Below, one piece after another: positions 48,059 to 59,045 of a stretch of 64,000 nt of DNA. How positions within the stretch are numbered: position 1 is the first letter of the stretch; every line of letters begins with the position of its first letter. The DNA is taken from positions 221,081,001 to 221,145,000 of the forward strand of contig JAUMIR010000004.1 in NCBI GenBank assembly GCA_030847615.1, written 5' to 3'. The notes beneath the pieces were generated by a model. That model did not search any database. It was not told the DNA's origin and worked only from the letters and a program-made list of their open reading frames with translations. Position numbers and translations under genes: made by a program. This stretch comes from Gambelia wislizenii. Its lineage: Eukaryota; Chordata; Lepidosauria; Squamata; Crotaphytidae.

Positions 48059-48178
48059 GGGCAAATCCCAACAGTACAGGATTGGTCTTTGCTCCCCCCC
48101 CCCGAGAATGTTACATTTGGTACTTACTGTTAAGGTACATTCTGGTGGGGGGAGGACAAAGACCAATCCTACCACCCC
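48059..48178. repeat. DIRS inverted repeat pair
   Basis: CAGGATTGGTCTTTGCTCCCC faces GGGGGAGGACAAAGACCAATCC across a short loop with ACATTTGGTACTTACTGTTAAGG. A third copy in forward orientation is at 48429-48508 (CAGTACAGGATTGGTCTTTG, ACCAGAATGTACCTTCACGG). Confidence 0.85.
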
Positions 48179-48508
48179 ATGACTGTGAATTCTCCGGAAG
48201 GACGAGGGACACATACAGATGTATTTCCTATGGCTTTAACTTATATAGTTACTGTTTCTCCCACAGGGCCAGGCTATAGACTACAACACTTCATTCCGTC
48301 CAAGTGGGCTTTGCTAGTCAGAGAACTGGCCTTGTGGAGAGTTGATGGGGAGAACAAAGGGATTTCGAATTTCCTAAGGCCATGATTCAACTTCCTGCTT
48401 CTGTCTGGGTGGTGATGGGCTTGCTCAACAGTACAGGATTGGTCTTTGTCCTCCCCTCACCAGAATGTACCTTCACGGTAAGTACCCAATGTAACATTGT
48501 TTTTCAGC

Positions 48509-49135
48509 AGCCTGTTAAGTTTAGGGAGAATCTTTTCATTCTGGCAGGTTTTTAATAGATAATTGGGAGTCAGAAACCTTGCTGAGGTATAGCAGATAGC
48601 TAGAGATGTACAAGTCCTAATCTACCTTCTTCCTGCTATGGTCTGGATAACAACATAGAAGATACAATCTGAGAAAGCATGCTGGGGAGTTCAAGGAATA
48701 TTTTGGACTATCATTGTGAAACTCAGGGGAGAAAAGGCAGAATCTTTTTTATTTTTTTATTTTTATTTACTTTGGAGATCATCCTTAGAATTAATATCAA
48801 GGGTTTACCTAGTCCTCTGGTACAGAGGTGTAGAGAAACATACATTTCCTCTGGTACAAAGGCGTAGAAAAATTATACATATAGCACAGTAAATATACAG
48901 TAGTATGAAGTCAGTCTGTCTGTCTATCTATCTATTTATCTATTTGCCATCTGATAGTGCAATCCTAACTGAAAGATATGCTGGCTGTAGAGGCTCAGGG
49001 TTAGGCACAATTCTCTTCTGCTAGCAAAACCCACTTCTGCTTGTTTCTGGCCTCAGAGATCTGCTAACAAAGAGATCCGCTGATAGAGCTTTTCTTCTGG
49101 CTAAGATTTACTGGCAAAATATCCAAATAAGGGGT
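48509..49135. other. Intronic DNA with simple repeats
   Basis: A (TCTA)n-type run is at about 48916-48945. Otherwise nothing recognised. Confidence 0.4.
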
Positions 49136-50150
49136 ATAGAGTCATAGAGTTGTAAGGGGCCTCATGGGCTATTAAGTCCAGCACCCTGCTCAACGCAGGA
49201 TCTCCAGCTAAAACATCCCCAGCAGGTAGCTGTTCACCCTCTTTTTTGAAGACACCCAAAGAAGGAAACCTCACCACCTCTCTAGGCAATTAGTTTTATT
49301 GCTAAACTGCTTTAACCATCAAGAAGTTCCTTCTAATGTTCAATCAAAATCTACTCTCCTGTAACTTCAAAATGACTAGACCTGTTCCTACCCTCTTGGG
49401 AACCAGAGAACAGGCCTGCCCTCTCCTCTTTGTGACAGCCCTTGAGGTGTTTAAAGAGGGCAATTATGTCAACCCCCTGCCCCCAAGGCTTCTCTTCACT
49501 GAGCTGAACATGCCCAGCTCCTTCAACATTTCCTCACATGTTTTCCTCTGGAGCCTGCAGATGTGGAGGACGCACTGTACTGTACTCCTTGTACTGTACT
49601 GTACGCACTGTACTCCTTTTTCTTTTCTTTTCCTCCTTGAGTTTGCTGAGCAGCTACATTGGCTTTTTCAAGATGTTTCCCATTTTTCCATGGGATTGTT
49701 TGACTGTGCTTTTTGCAACTCATTCTTCAAGAACTCTCACCCTTGTTGGGTGTCTTTTTCCTTTAGCATGTCTATACATGGGATTCCACCCAATAATTTC
49801 CTGAACTTCTTAAAATCAAATTTCTTGAAATCCAGGGCCTGTGTTTGACTATATTCTTTTTTGTCCTGTCCCACAATTGTGAATTCTAGCATTACATGAT
49901 CACTTCTTCCTAAAATACCACCTACTTTGATTCCAGGGACCAACTCATCCCTATTGGTTAGGATGAAGCCCTGGACAACAAGATTGCCAATCTCCTTGTT
50001 TGTTCCTCTACCTTTTGAAATAAGAAATTATCTGCAAGACACCTCAGGAATTTGTTAGAGACCCTGTGCTTAGCAGAATTAGTCTCCTAGCAGATATCGG
50101 TGTAATTGAAGTCCCACATAAGTACTAATTCTCGCATCTTTGCAATTTAT
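49136..50150 (-). pseudogene. CR1 LINE copy with a large internal deletion
   Basis: The right part (50150 to about 49650) translates on the minus strand as [32 protein letters not shown] and GGILGRSDHVMLEFTI, the APE endonuclease motifs of CR1 (MGDFN, SDH). The left part (49560 to 49136) is the CR1 3' end (TTTAAAGAGGGCAATTATG, CTAAACTGCTTTAACC, TAGAGTCATAGAGTTGTAAGG on the plus strand). The reverse-transcriptase middle is missing. A local ACTGTACTG repeat lies at the join (49568-49612). Confidence 0.75.
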
Positions 50151-51465
50151 AAAAGGGATGGAGCGAGAGAGGGGTTGTGTTAAGCCAGATCCAGATCTTT
50201 TCCACAGCTACAATGCAGTGACAGACTTAGGCCAGTACATGAGTAGTTGTAAGTAATTTCCAGCACTCCTAGGTTGGGAGGGTTTGGGGTTCAACATGGC
50301 TTCAGCTGGCCTCCTCTTGGCTCAGTGGACTGCTGTCCATCTTTGTAAGTTAGGGTTGTACTCTTTAAATGATGCTGAGAATTTTCTTTTACTTCTATAA
50401 ATGAAATCTTGAGTGTGCACCATTTTAAGTATAAGTTGAATATTAAATAAAATGAATGTTACAGCTTTGTGAAATCAGTGTGCCTGGAGTGCTCTATCTG
50501 CACAGAAATATAAAATCGTGTAGACCTACATGCTTTCTATGCAGCCTTTCATGGGCAAATCAGGTTGTTTTCACAAGTATATTTGTGCTGGGCAGACCCC
50601 AGTAGAAGGGACAGTGAGGTCTTGTAAAATATCTCCTAATTTTCCTGAGCTGAAACCAAGTATGTATATGAAAGGCAACATGGATACATATGTATCTGTT
50701 TATGTAATTTATATATCACCATTCAATGTTTCAGCTCCCTGGACAATTTACATTAAATCCTAAAACTGTTATATTATCAAAATTATGAAACAGTAGAGCA
50801 GTGAATGTTACACATTTTGTCAAAGTTTTAAAGCAGGGTAATTTAAGTCTGGCGAATGAAACATCCTTTGCTAAAAGACAGAGTTTAACAAAGTTGCTTC
50901 TTTGGATGGCAGCTCCCAGAATCCTCCAGAAAGCTTGGCAACTTTCTCAAGGTTCTGCCAAAAGAAGACACAGCAAACCTACTTGGAGTGAATGCAGTCA
51001 GGATATGACATCCAAAAAGCCCTCTCTCTGCAGTGTTAAGCTTTAAAATAAAGTCTTTCTAGCTTCCTGCAAGTCTGGAGACAGGTTTTTGGGAGACTGG
51101 GAAAAGTGCTTTAGTGTTGCCCTGCAATCAGCAGTATCTCTCCCCCCCCCCGCATTAGCCGCCAATGCATTTGCCCAGGCTAGACCACACTTAACTGGAG
51201 GGCGAGCAGTGGCAGGCTGGTCCAGAAGCATTAGGTGGCAACAGTATAGCAACAATGCCAAGAGAATTGTATGGTTCATGAGTCTTTTAAATTTATCCAC
51301 AGTCCAATGCCTTTGATGCATATGCAGTAGGTACTGTATTTTGAGGAAATGTTAAATATCTGCTGTGCCACAGAGTCCAGATATTCCAGCTCAATGCTTC
51401 TTTCAGCACTACTGCTGGACAAATGGTTCCATAGACTGTCAGCTCCTAGCTGGATGAGAACACCA
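50151..51465. other. Intronic DNA with no supported feature
   Basis: No exon or recognisable repeat; a short C run near 51142. Confidence 0.4.
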
Positions 51466-51679
51466 AGGCTGCTGACACACTGCAAAAATAATGCAGTTTG
51501 ATACCACTTTAACTATCATGGCTTCATCCTATGGAATCCTGGGATTTGTAGTTTGTTGTGGCACAAGAGCTCTCTGATAGAGAAGGCTAAATATCTCACA
51601 AAAATCCCAGAATTGCATAGCATTGAGCCATGTTCCAGTGGTGTCAAACTGCATTATTTCTGCAGTGTGTCAGCAGCCT
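51466..51679. mobile_element. Snapback TIR element (214 bp), near complete
   Basis: Ends AGGCTGCTGACACACTGC and GCAGTGTGTCAGCAGCCT are exact complements; arms continue through AATAATGCAGTTTGA / TCAAACTGCATTATT. Flanks CAA and TAA suggest a 3-bp target duplication with one mismatch. Confidence 0.85.
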
Positions 51680-52367
51680 AAGTCCACAGTGTGTCCTGTC
51701 ACATGTACTGGGCAGGTGATAGGCTGAGACAGCCCCATAGTCCTCCTCCCGCCACCCATAGCATGAGTGGAACCCTATGAAGCTTTCAACAACTTGGAAA
51801 CTGAACTTGTTATTACTTAATGCATGTGGGGGAGAGGACAATTCCATTTACATGATAGAAAATTACTCCATCATGGAATAAAATGTTCTTTCAGGAGTAG
51901 TTATGTAGGCAGGTATATTATGTCTTCTTTCCCATCAGGTAGTGATCATAAAACAGCTGTCTTATTCAGACTAATGAGCTTGTACCATGGGGATAAAACC
52001 ATGGGGTAATGTCCTTTCTTGTGTTCTGGGCTGCTTCTTGGACAGCTGATGAATGGTCTCACTTCTGAGGTGTCTGGGAGGGAAGTCTGACAGAACTGCC
52101 CAGAAGGAAATGATGTTCATATGCTTCTCTTGTTATGACCTTATTAAAAGAAACTTAACCAAAATGTTGCTTGTTCTCTTTCTTAACAAGTATTCCAAGG
52201 AACAAACTGGAATAGGCTAGGCACACTGAATGTGTGAGAGAATCAGGTTTGGACTGGATACAAATTCAGAGGCCAGAAACTCTGGAAGCCAAGAGATAGC
52301 TGGAATCAAAAGTATCTAGTTGTTCTTAGTTGTCAAATATAATAAAAAATTGGACCTTGGGAAAGTT

Positions 52368-52472
52368 CCTTTTTTGGACTACAACTCTCAGAAGCCCCAG
52401 CTAATATGACCAGTGGCTATGTTGGCAAAGAAATTCTGAAAGTTGTAGTGGGAAAAGAAGCTTTCCCAAAGT
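52368..52472. repeat. hAT-type MITE remnant
   Basis: GGACTACAACTCTCAGAAGCCCC faces TTCTGAAAGTTGTAGTGGG. Confidence 0.5.
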
Positions 52473-52491
52473 ATCCTTAAAATCCAGCACA

Positions 52492-53119
52492 TCTATATAT
52501 ATAAAACTCTTGGGTATGTTGCATTTCTCAGTGTGCTGATTGGCTGGTCAGGAAACACACACAACCAATCACCATCCACATGCAAATTCCCTCTCTACCT
52601 CACAATCCACTTGTGTCACTCAATCTGCATTCAGGATAGTTTATCGCAAAGAGAAGTTGACAGCACAAGCAACAATGAACTAAAATGAGGAAACCCCCTC
52701 AATCTACACCCCCAGCCTCACAGGGGCCCTCCCTCCCTCTCACTCCTTCAGCCACTCACAGGCTGTGATGGGACCCAGACAGCCAACTGGCGGCAGTGGC
52801 AGCAGGACCATAGGACAAGTGCAGGCACAGGCAATCAACTGGCAGCAGCAGCAGTGGGATGCCTCTGCTGTGATGGCATCAGAGAGTCAACTGGTGGCGG
52901 CCGCCTACAACGGGACCCAGGCAGTCAACTGGCAGTAGTAGTGGTAGCAGGGCAGCAGAGTGAGTCACCCTCAGCAATTCTGGGAAAAGTGTGGAATGCT
53001 GAGACGGGGGAGGAGGAATTTAAAAATCTACTGGCCTACCTTACAGGATTTTCATAAGGTCTACTGGGCATTTTTTTGGGGAGTTTTTAAATGGTATATG
53101 TTACACCAGGTACAGCTAG
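52492..53119 (+). mobile_element. Non-autonomous Helitron (628 bp)
   Basis: It starts TCTATATATATAAAACTCTTGG after an A (52491) and ends GGTACAGCTAG before a T (53120), matching Helitron rules (TC start, CTAG end, A|T target). A weak hairpin TGGT/ACCA lies shortly before the end (about 53092-53109). There is no Rep/helicase frame. The middle carries a G+C-rich, decayed minisatellite. Confidence 0.7.
52760..52940. repeat. Degenerate minisatellite inside the Helitron
   Basis: Four copies of a GACCCAGRCAGTCAACTGGC-type unit, followed by GGCAGCAG-like triplets, at about 52768, 52826, 52883 and 52914. Spacing is irregular. Confidence 0.65.
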
Positions 53120-53756
53120 TAATATAAAAGTACCTTTATGCTGCCCATTAACAGAAAGAATTTTAAAAGTTTGATAATAACTTTTTTAATTAATGGAAGA
53201 AGGTTTCTAATTACTATATTAGGTAAACAATGCACTGGATGACAAATGTTTCTAGAATTGCATCCCAGCCACGTAAAAATGTATCAACCAACGTATTTCA
53301 TAGCTTTCTATATTTAATGTAGAATTTATATTTTCTAGCTGAACAGACTATTTACAGTATAAATAAATTAATAACACATAACTGAGCTGGTTACTATTTC
53401 TGTGATAATGCAATATTTGTTTAGTGGGGAAATGCAGCCACAAGTTAAATAATCTTAAGGCATTTCTTGAGCAATAAAAATACCAGTTTCTCAGAAATTG
53501 AAAGGTAATTCAGGCTGCAAACCTATACTCATTTACCTTGGACAATGAGTAACTCTGATTGAACTTAATGGGAAACATGTAGATCAGTGCTATTCAAAGT
53601 GGTTGTCCCTGGACTGGTGCCAGTCTCTGAGCCATTGCTGCCAGTCCCTGGCAAATTTCCATGAAAGAAAGAAACAATTGTACCCAGTGCGCACAAACAT
53701 GGTGTTGATCCTTGGCACACTAAAAAAAAAAAGTATGTCCCTATATTAGATAGTAG

Positions 53757-53948
53757 GAGCCACTGTGGTGTAGTGGTTTGAATGTTGTATTGCAACTCTG
53801 GAGACCAGGGTTCAAATTCCTACTTGGCCATGAAAACTCACTGGGTGATCCTGGGCAAGTCACACACTCTAAGCCTCAGAAAACCCTGTGATAGGTTCAC
53901 TTTAGAGTCTCTGTAAGTCAGAAATGACTAGCACACAACAACAACAAA
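53757..53948 (+). repeat. tRNA-derived SINE, AAC-tailed family
   Basis: GAGCCACTGTGGTGTAGTGG head, GGGTTCAAATTCC box B, CTGGGCAAGTCACACACTC, ATAGGTTCACTTTAGAGTC and an ACAACAACAACAAA tail. Confidence 0.9.
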
Positions 53949-54143
53949 ATCAGATAATCTGAGAAGCACTGATGTGAATCGTACTGAAAATTTGAAGTCC
54001 CAAATACAATTTGTAGAGTGCTTTTTGACACAATGACCATATTGAGATAGTCAAATCCCAGCTTAATACACTAAGATAGGCATTAGGGTCAGGTATCTGC
54101 ACATAAATGCTTTGTGTCTCAGCGTGAGCAAACAAACAAACCA

Positions 54144-54260
54144 GGCATCTGAGAAAGTAGACTTAAGTCTACAAAAAGGTTATGCTACCAACTTCTTTCA
54201 GTTAGTCTCAAATGTATTACAAGATCCCTTTGCATACTGATTTTTCTAGACTAACAGGGC
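54144..54260 (+). repeat. Penelope-type 3' tail with a hammerhead-like motif
   Basis: GGCATCTGAGAAAGTAGACT, a perfect 16-nt stem II palindrome GTAGACTTAAGTCTAC (54157-54172), AAAAAGGTTATGC and then TACAAGATCCCTTTGCATAC with CTAGACTAACAGGGCTA. Stem I GCAT/ATGC is kept. Core boxes are altered (CTGAGAA; AAAA). Confidence 0.5.
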
Positions 54261-55299
54261 TATTTGTTTGAAACTAGGAAGCTGCAGCTGACCATTGCTT
54301 TTTGTTATGTCAGGATCAGGAACTATCGTTAATGGCTTTCAAATAAGTCCAGATATGAAACCAATTGGTCTTAAAGTTTAACCAGTTTTAAACCAAGGGT
54401 TCTAATTCTGGTTTGTATGCAAGCTGTTAAACATAGTTTCTTGGTTTTAATGTAACACTATTGTCAACTACTGTGTCTTGGCTTGCTTCATTGCTTGTAT
54501 GAAGGGAAGAGTGATATATGCAACTTTCCTGAAGCCATTAAGCTGAGATTTTTATTCTCTAAATGTCACTTTCTTTTAAATAAGTATTAAGAGTATTATC
54601 ATGCACTTAATAAAAAATGAATACATTTATTTATCAAACTCACCATTAGTTAGATGTGAAATCTGTATTGAACATGGTAAAACATAAACAGGAATATAAG
54701 CTGCTGTTAATATAATTATTACAACTATGCCACAATTTCTTGTAGAAGCAACTCTGTTTATAAGGGAGGGGTTGATCCATATCTAGTTCCAAGCATAATT
54801 ACTTGGGTTTACATTTTCTTATGGAAATAACCATTTCACTTCTTCTGTGTCTGGCAAAGGAATGAAGCATGTCTTGTCTCAATATCTGTCCATTTCCAAG
54901 ATGTTTGATTCATTTTGGAGAAAAAAGGTGCATAGAACTAAGTGTACATTTGGGGGGGGGGAAATCTACAAATGCACTTTAATCAGCAGAAAATGTGTAT
55001 CAAAATGCCTACAACAATATGTGTATTTTGAAATGTTCACATAAAAATATATAGAAATTTTGGCATAGAAGGAAAAACAAGTCTCACAATATGCTACAGA
55101 ACAAGGGAAAAGACAAAAATGCTGGTGAGATTTATTCTGAGATAAAGCAGTGAAAATGAATGAAAAATTTTCATATCCTTACTAATTTATTAGTAAACTA
55201 TCCTAAACATATTTTACACCAACTAAAAGGAATTAAATCTTCCTGTTATTTTCTTTTTTTATAATTAAGAAAACTTCCTGTAACTGAGAAAAGAATATA

Positions 55300-55450
55300 T
55301 AGTTGTCCCTGGCAGAGCAAAATGGTGTCCCTTATATAAGTTGGCAAAATCAAGGTTTGCTTTTGGGATTATTATTTTTTAAAGAATATTTTCAAGCTGT
55401 GAATACTTAAACCCGTGAATGCCAAATCTGTGAATGTGGAGGGACAACTG
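55300..55450. mobile_element. Short Tigger/pogo-like element (internally deleted)
   Basis: Ends TAGTTGTCCCTGG and GGAGGGACAACTG with TA flanks. The right 130 bp match the reverse of the copies at 13391 and 17909; the left arm is almost wholly missing. Confidence 0.7.
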
Positions 55451-56264
55451 TAGGTCTGAGTATTGCCTGCAGGATTCTTAAAGACCTATTCACCCACCAA
55501 CTTTTTCAGATGGGGTAACAAAACCCTGCTGAGGTCAGGAGGAGGACGGCGCTGTCTCACTTCCAGCAATCGGTTTTGGATGATGCCATCCGCCTCCTGT
55601 CCTTCGTTCCTTCTCCCTCCGTTCCTCATTCATTTTCCTTCCAATGCTTTTTGTTGATGGAAACTTCCGTCAATAAAAAGCGGCACCTTTCTCGACCCTC
55701 CAGCATGGAGGGAGAACGAACAAAGGATGGGAGGAGGATGGCATTGTCTAAAACCGATTGCTGGAAATGGACAGTGCTGTCCTCCGCCCAACCTCCGCAG
55801 GTTTTTTTTTACCCCATCTGAAAAAGTCCTAATCTTTCTCAGCTGTTTCTTTGGGAGAGAAGTTTGATCTTGTCTCAGACGTTGTAACGAGCCGCAGTGG
55901 TAACTGAAATACAGTCAGAGCACAGCATAGCTACATAATTAAGTTCCTGCTCAGGTTCCAGGATGCAGATGGGGCCAAGAGCTTGTCCCTGTCATGCTCA
56001 CACTTATCAGAGAATAGAGAACACTGTAGCAAATGAATTTGTAGCTCTTGTGGAAATAGTTTTGCAGGAATTAAACCTAACATTTATTACATAAGCACCT
56101 TTGCTCCTTAACTTTTGGGCCCTTTGTTGATGGGTTGAACAGTTACTAGGATTTCATAGGCTGCAGCTAAGGCAAATCAAAATGTCATAATTATGGCATG
56201 CGACCTAAGAAGAAAGAAAAAGTCTTAAGTAATGCATAGCTCTAATATTCAAAGAGATAACTGT
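55451..56264. other. Intronic DNA with no assigned feature
   Basis: An inverted pair GGGTAACAAAACCCTGCTGAGG (55513) / CCGCAGGTTTTTTTTTACCCC (55794), with CAATCGGTTTTGGATGATGCCATCC opposite GGATGGCATTGTCTAAAACCGATTG, indicates a palindromic TIR element at about 55497-55825. Its family is not recognised. Confidence 0.5.
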
Positions 56265-56370
56265 GTTAGCCCAAATGTGTATACAAAGGGATCTTGTAGC
56301 ACCTTTCGGACTAACTGAGGGAAAGAAGTTGGTAGCATAAGCTTTTGTAGACATAGCTCTGATATGTTGC
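56265..56370 (-). repeat. Penelope-type 3' tail, old
   Basis: The plus strand has GGGATCTTGTAGCACCTTTCGG and AGCATAAGCTTTTGTAGACATAGCTC, the reverse of the tail at 54144. Confidence 0.5.
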
Positions 56371-57357
56371 ATTTTAAAATGTTTAAGTGCCAGTTTTTCA
56401 TGTCCCTTGTGATATATTGCCATTCCTTCATAGCAGTAATTAATACTGTAGAATAAAAAGGGTGGCGTGGAATTACTTTGACTATTGGGGAAACTTTTAT
56501 GGGCCTCCCAGCATTCTTCTGAAAAATGCTGGAGGTCTGAAGAGAAGGGGGAGGGCAAGCAACACAATAGAAAAGCTCTGCCAAGGAAAGGGCCAAAATG
56601 CCCACAAATGTCCACAAACTGTTACAGAGTTAATTATGGGAGCCAATTGCAGCTTGTGGATTTTCTCAACTGGAATAGTTTGAATAACTCTGTAAATTTT
56701 ACTAGTGTAGTTAGTATATGTGGCTGACCACACGGCTGTCAACCAGATGTCTTATTCTGTTTGTGTAAATGTAAAAGGATGTTTGGGGTGTGGAAAAGAA
56801 GGTTGTTGTTATAAATAGATGGATTTTTTTTTTTTTTAAATTTCATTGGTACTGGTGCCCAAGATTTCTTGCAGTCTTCCTGCATCTGGATCTCTCCAGT
56901 TTTTCTCCTCCAACAATAGTTACCTTCATTACTTACCATTGGGCATACTGGCTGGGGCTAATGGGAGCTGGAACCCAAAATATGTAGTCATCCAAGCTGG
57001 AGAAGGCTGGTTCAATGGGGCTATACTGTTTAAGCCAATTATGTCCCAAACTTGCCATAACTGAGGTATACTTATTTTTCTGCATTAAACAGGAGGTACA
57101 TGTCACTTTTATAGTCATAAGGCCCTCAGAGGAGTTAACCCTCATGAGGAGTTAACCCCCATGTTGCTAGGTGAATCACTGTTCTGGACATGCCTCCTGA
57201 GTGGAAGAGGCAAGCCTAGAATAGTGACTCATCTATAGACACAACTGGCAGATTTCTGTCCAAGTGGGCAATTTAACCATAATTTTTTCATTGGTAGTGA
57301 TTCACATCAAATACAGAGCTGTGGTAGAATGTACTTGTTCTAGAATTTTCTTGTAGT

Positions 57358-57573
57358 CTAGAGACCAGGGCTTGAATCCTCATTCAGCCGTGGGAACCCA
57401 CTGGCTAACAATGGGGAAATCATATGCTCTCAACCTTAGAGGAAGGTAAAGGCAAACCTCCTTTGAACAAACTCTGCCGCCACCACCACCGCCCGTGATG
57501 GGTTCACCTTAGGGTTGCCATAAGCTGGAAACTACTCGAAAGCACACAACAACAACAACAACAACAACAACAA
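57358..57573 (+). repeat. tRNA-derived SINE with long (AAC)n tail
   Basis: GAGACCAGGGCTTGAATCC, GGGTTCACCTTAGGGTTGCC and CACACAACAACAACAACAAC. The tail spans about 57546-57574. Confidence 0.85.
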
Positions 57574-58099
57574 CAGTGCACTTGTGGAGGCTGACTGGAA
57601 AGATACAAATCTAGAGCAGTGACGCAAGCACAGGGGAAAGTAGCATTATCCAAGGATAGGTAATACTGCTATGTCTCTGTGTTGGTATTAATTAAATGGT
57701 CCAATTGTGCTTGATGCAGAGATGCAGCAGAAGAACTTCACAACTTCTGGACTAGAGCAATGCCATGGCAGGAAATCATCCAGGGAGAAAAGATGGAGTC
57801 TCCATGTCAGACCTTTTCTGATGTCATCTTAGCAATTCTCTCAGTGCACACATTTTGATTAGTGATTTCAGTGAGTAGGAAACATATACTAGCCTGATGT
57901 TCTTGATGTTGTCCTATCTGCATAGCCCAGCAGCATACCTTCATCTGCACAGATCCATCCTGGGATTTGTTGGTCATGCTAGAACAAGCAAAAGACAATG
58001 AAGTGGCTTGGCTTATACAGAAGATAATGTGTATAGGTTACTGAACTGATCTATACAAAATACTGACTTAAAACTCAAAATACTGAAGTAAAAACTTTT
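57574..58099. other. Intronic DNA with no supported feature
   Basis: Nothing recognised. Confidence 0.4.
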
Positions 58100-59045
58100 T
58101 AAACACACACTCAAACCGTTTCTTAAAAACAATTTAAAACCTCAGACAGTTAAAACAGCCAGAACAGACACCCCTGCTTTAAACAGCCGAAGACCATGTG
58201 GAACAACACAGTCTTAGCTGCCTGCTGGGACCTCAGAAGTGATGGATCCAGCCCAACATCCCTTCGAAAGAAGCCCCATAGCCAGAGTGCTGCTGCATAA
58301 AAATCCCTGTCATGTGTACCTACTGACAAAGACTCTTGGGCTGTGGGACAATGAAGCAGGGCCTCTACTGAGGATCTTAGATTTTGAGCAGGCTCATATG
58401 GGAGGAGGTGGTCTTTCTACTGTCCTGGCCCCACACTGTTTAGGACTTTCTAGGTCAAAACCAGCACCTTGAATTGAACTCAAGCCAGTGCAGTTCTTCT
58501 AAGTGGTGTTATATTGTCTCTAGATGACCTACCTGAAAATATTCTCCCCATCACATTTTTAACTAGCTGCAGCTTCCAAATGCTTTTCCAAGGGCAACTG
58601 TAGGTAGCCTGTTAGCCCTGGAAGAGCGGGAATGCCCCACCATAAGGGGTGACACACATCCTGAAAACTCCCTTACCCCCCTTTTGATAAACTATCTTTA
58701 ATAAAGGTTGCTTTGTGTACATTTGGGCTCAAGAGATACACATTTAGAAATACACATCTCTGATCTACACCCCATGTAGAGTGCAGTAAATAGTATAATT
58801 AGGAAGTAATTAAGGCATGAACTACCTGTGGCCAGATCTGCCTTCCAGCTGGCACACCAACCAAAGCTGAGCAAAGGCACTTCTGGCCACAGCAGCTAGC
58901 TGGCTTTCCAGGAGCTGAACTGGGTCCAAGAGCACTCCAAGCATGATCTATTAGAGGGAGCACAACCCCATCCAGAACATTCAGGCAACTCCTCCCCCTA
59001 TCCCCAATATACATAGTGCACGACTTGCAGTAAGAGACAGAATCC
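58100..59045 (-). mobile_element. Old L2-type LINE fragment
   Basis: The plus strand carries TTTAGGACTTTCTAGGTCAAAACCAGCACCTTGAATTG, AACTAGCTGCAGCTTCCAAATG and GAGCTGAACTGGGTCCAAGAGC, the same order as the L2 at 36050-38000. It is heavily decayed. Confidence 0.65.

Larger units (their letters stand above)
44286..48508 (+). mobile_element. DIRS-type tyrosine-recombinase retrotransposon, decayed, with a Copia insert
   Basis: Gag end: a KQRDFRAA stop at 44464. RT domain: LPSWSNSMVDKWVLATVEQGYHIEF (44628-44699), then after the insert KDGSFRSVLDLKYTN (45393-45440) and YLDDILL-type (45711). RNase H: WLELRAMQLALKHF and LLLTDNTTACSYIAKQGG (46305-46437), SAQYLQGETNCQADYLSR. Tyrosine recombinase: SARHVSELASLSLR (first catalytic Arg; 47450-47495) and AHSTRSASTTAAF plus TFIRHYKMD (HxxR and Tyr; 47843-47948). 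Several frameshifts and stops make it inactive. Terminal inverted repeats lie at 48059-48178 and 48429-48508. DIRS elements integrate with a tyrosine recombinase rather than DDE integrase and have split inverted repeats. Confidence 0.85.
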
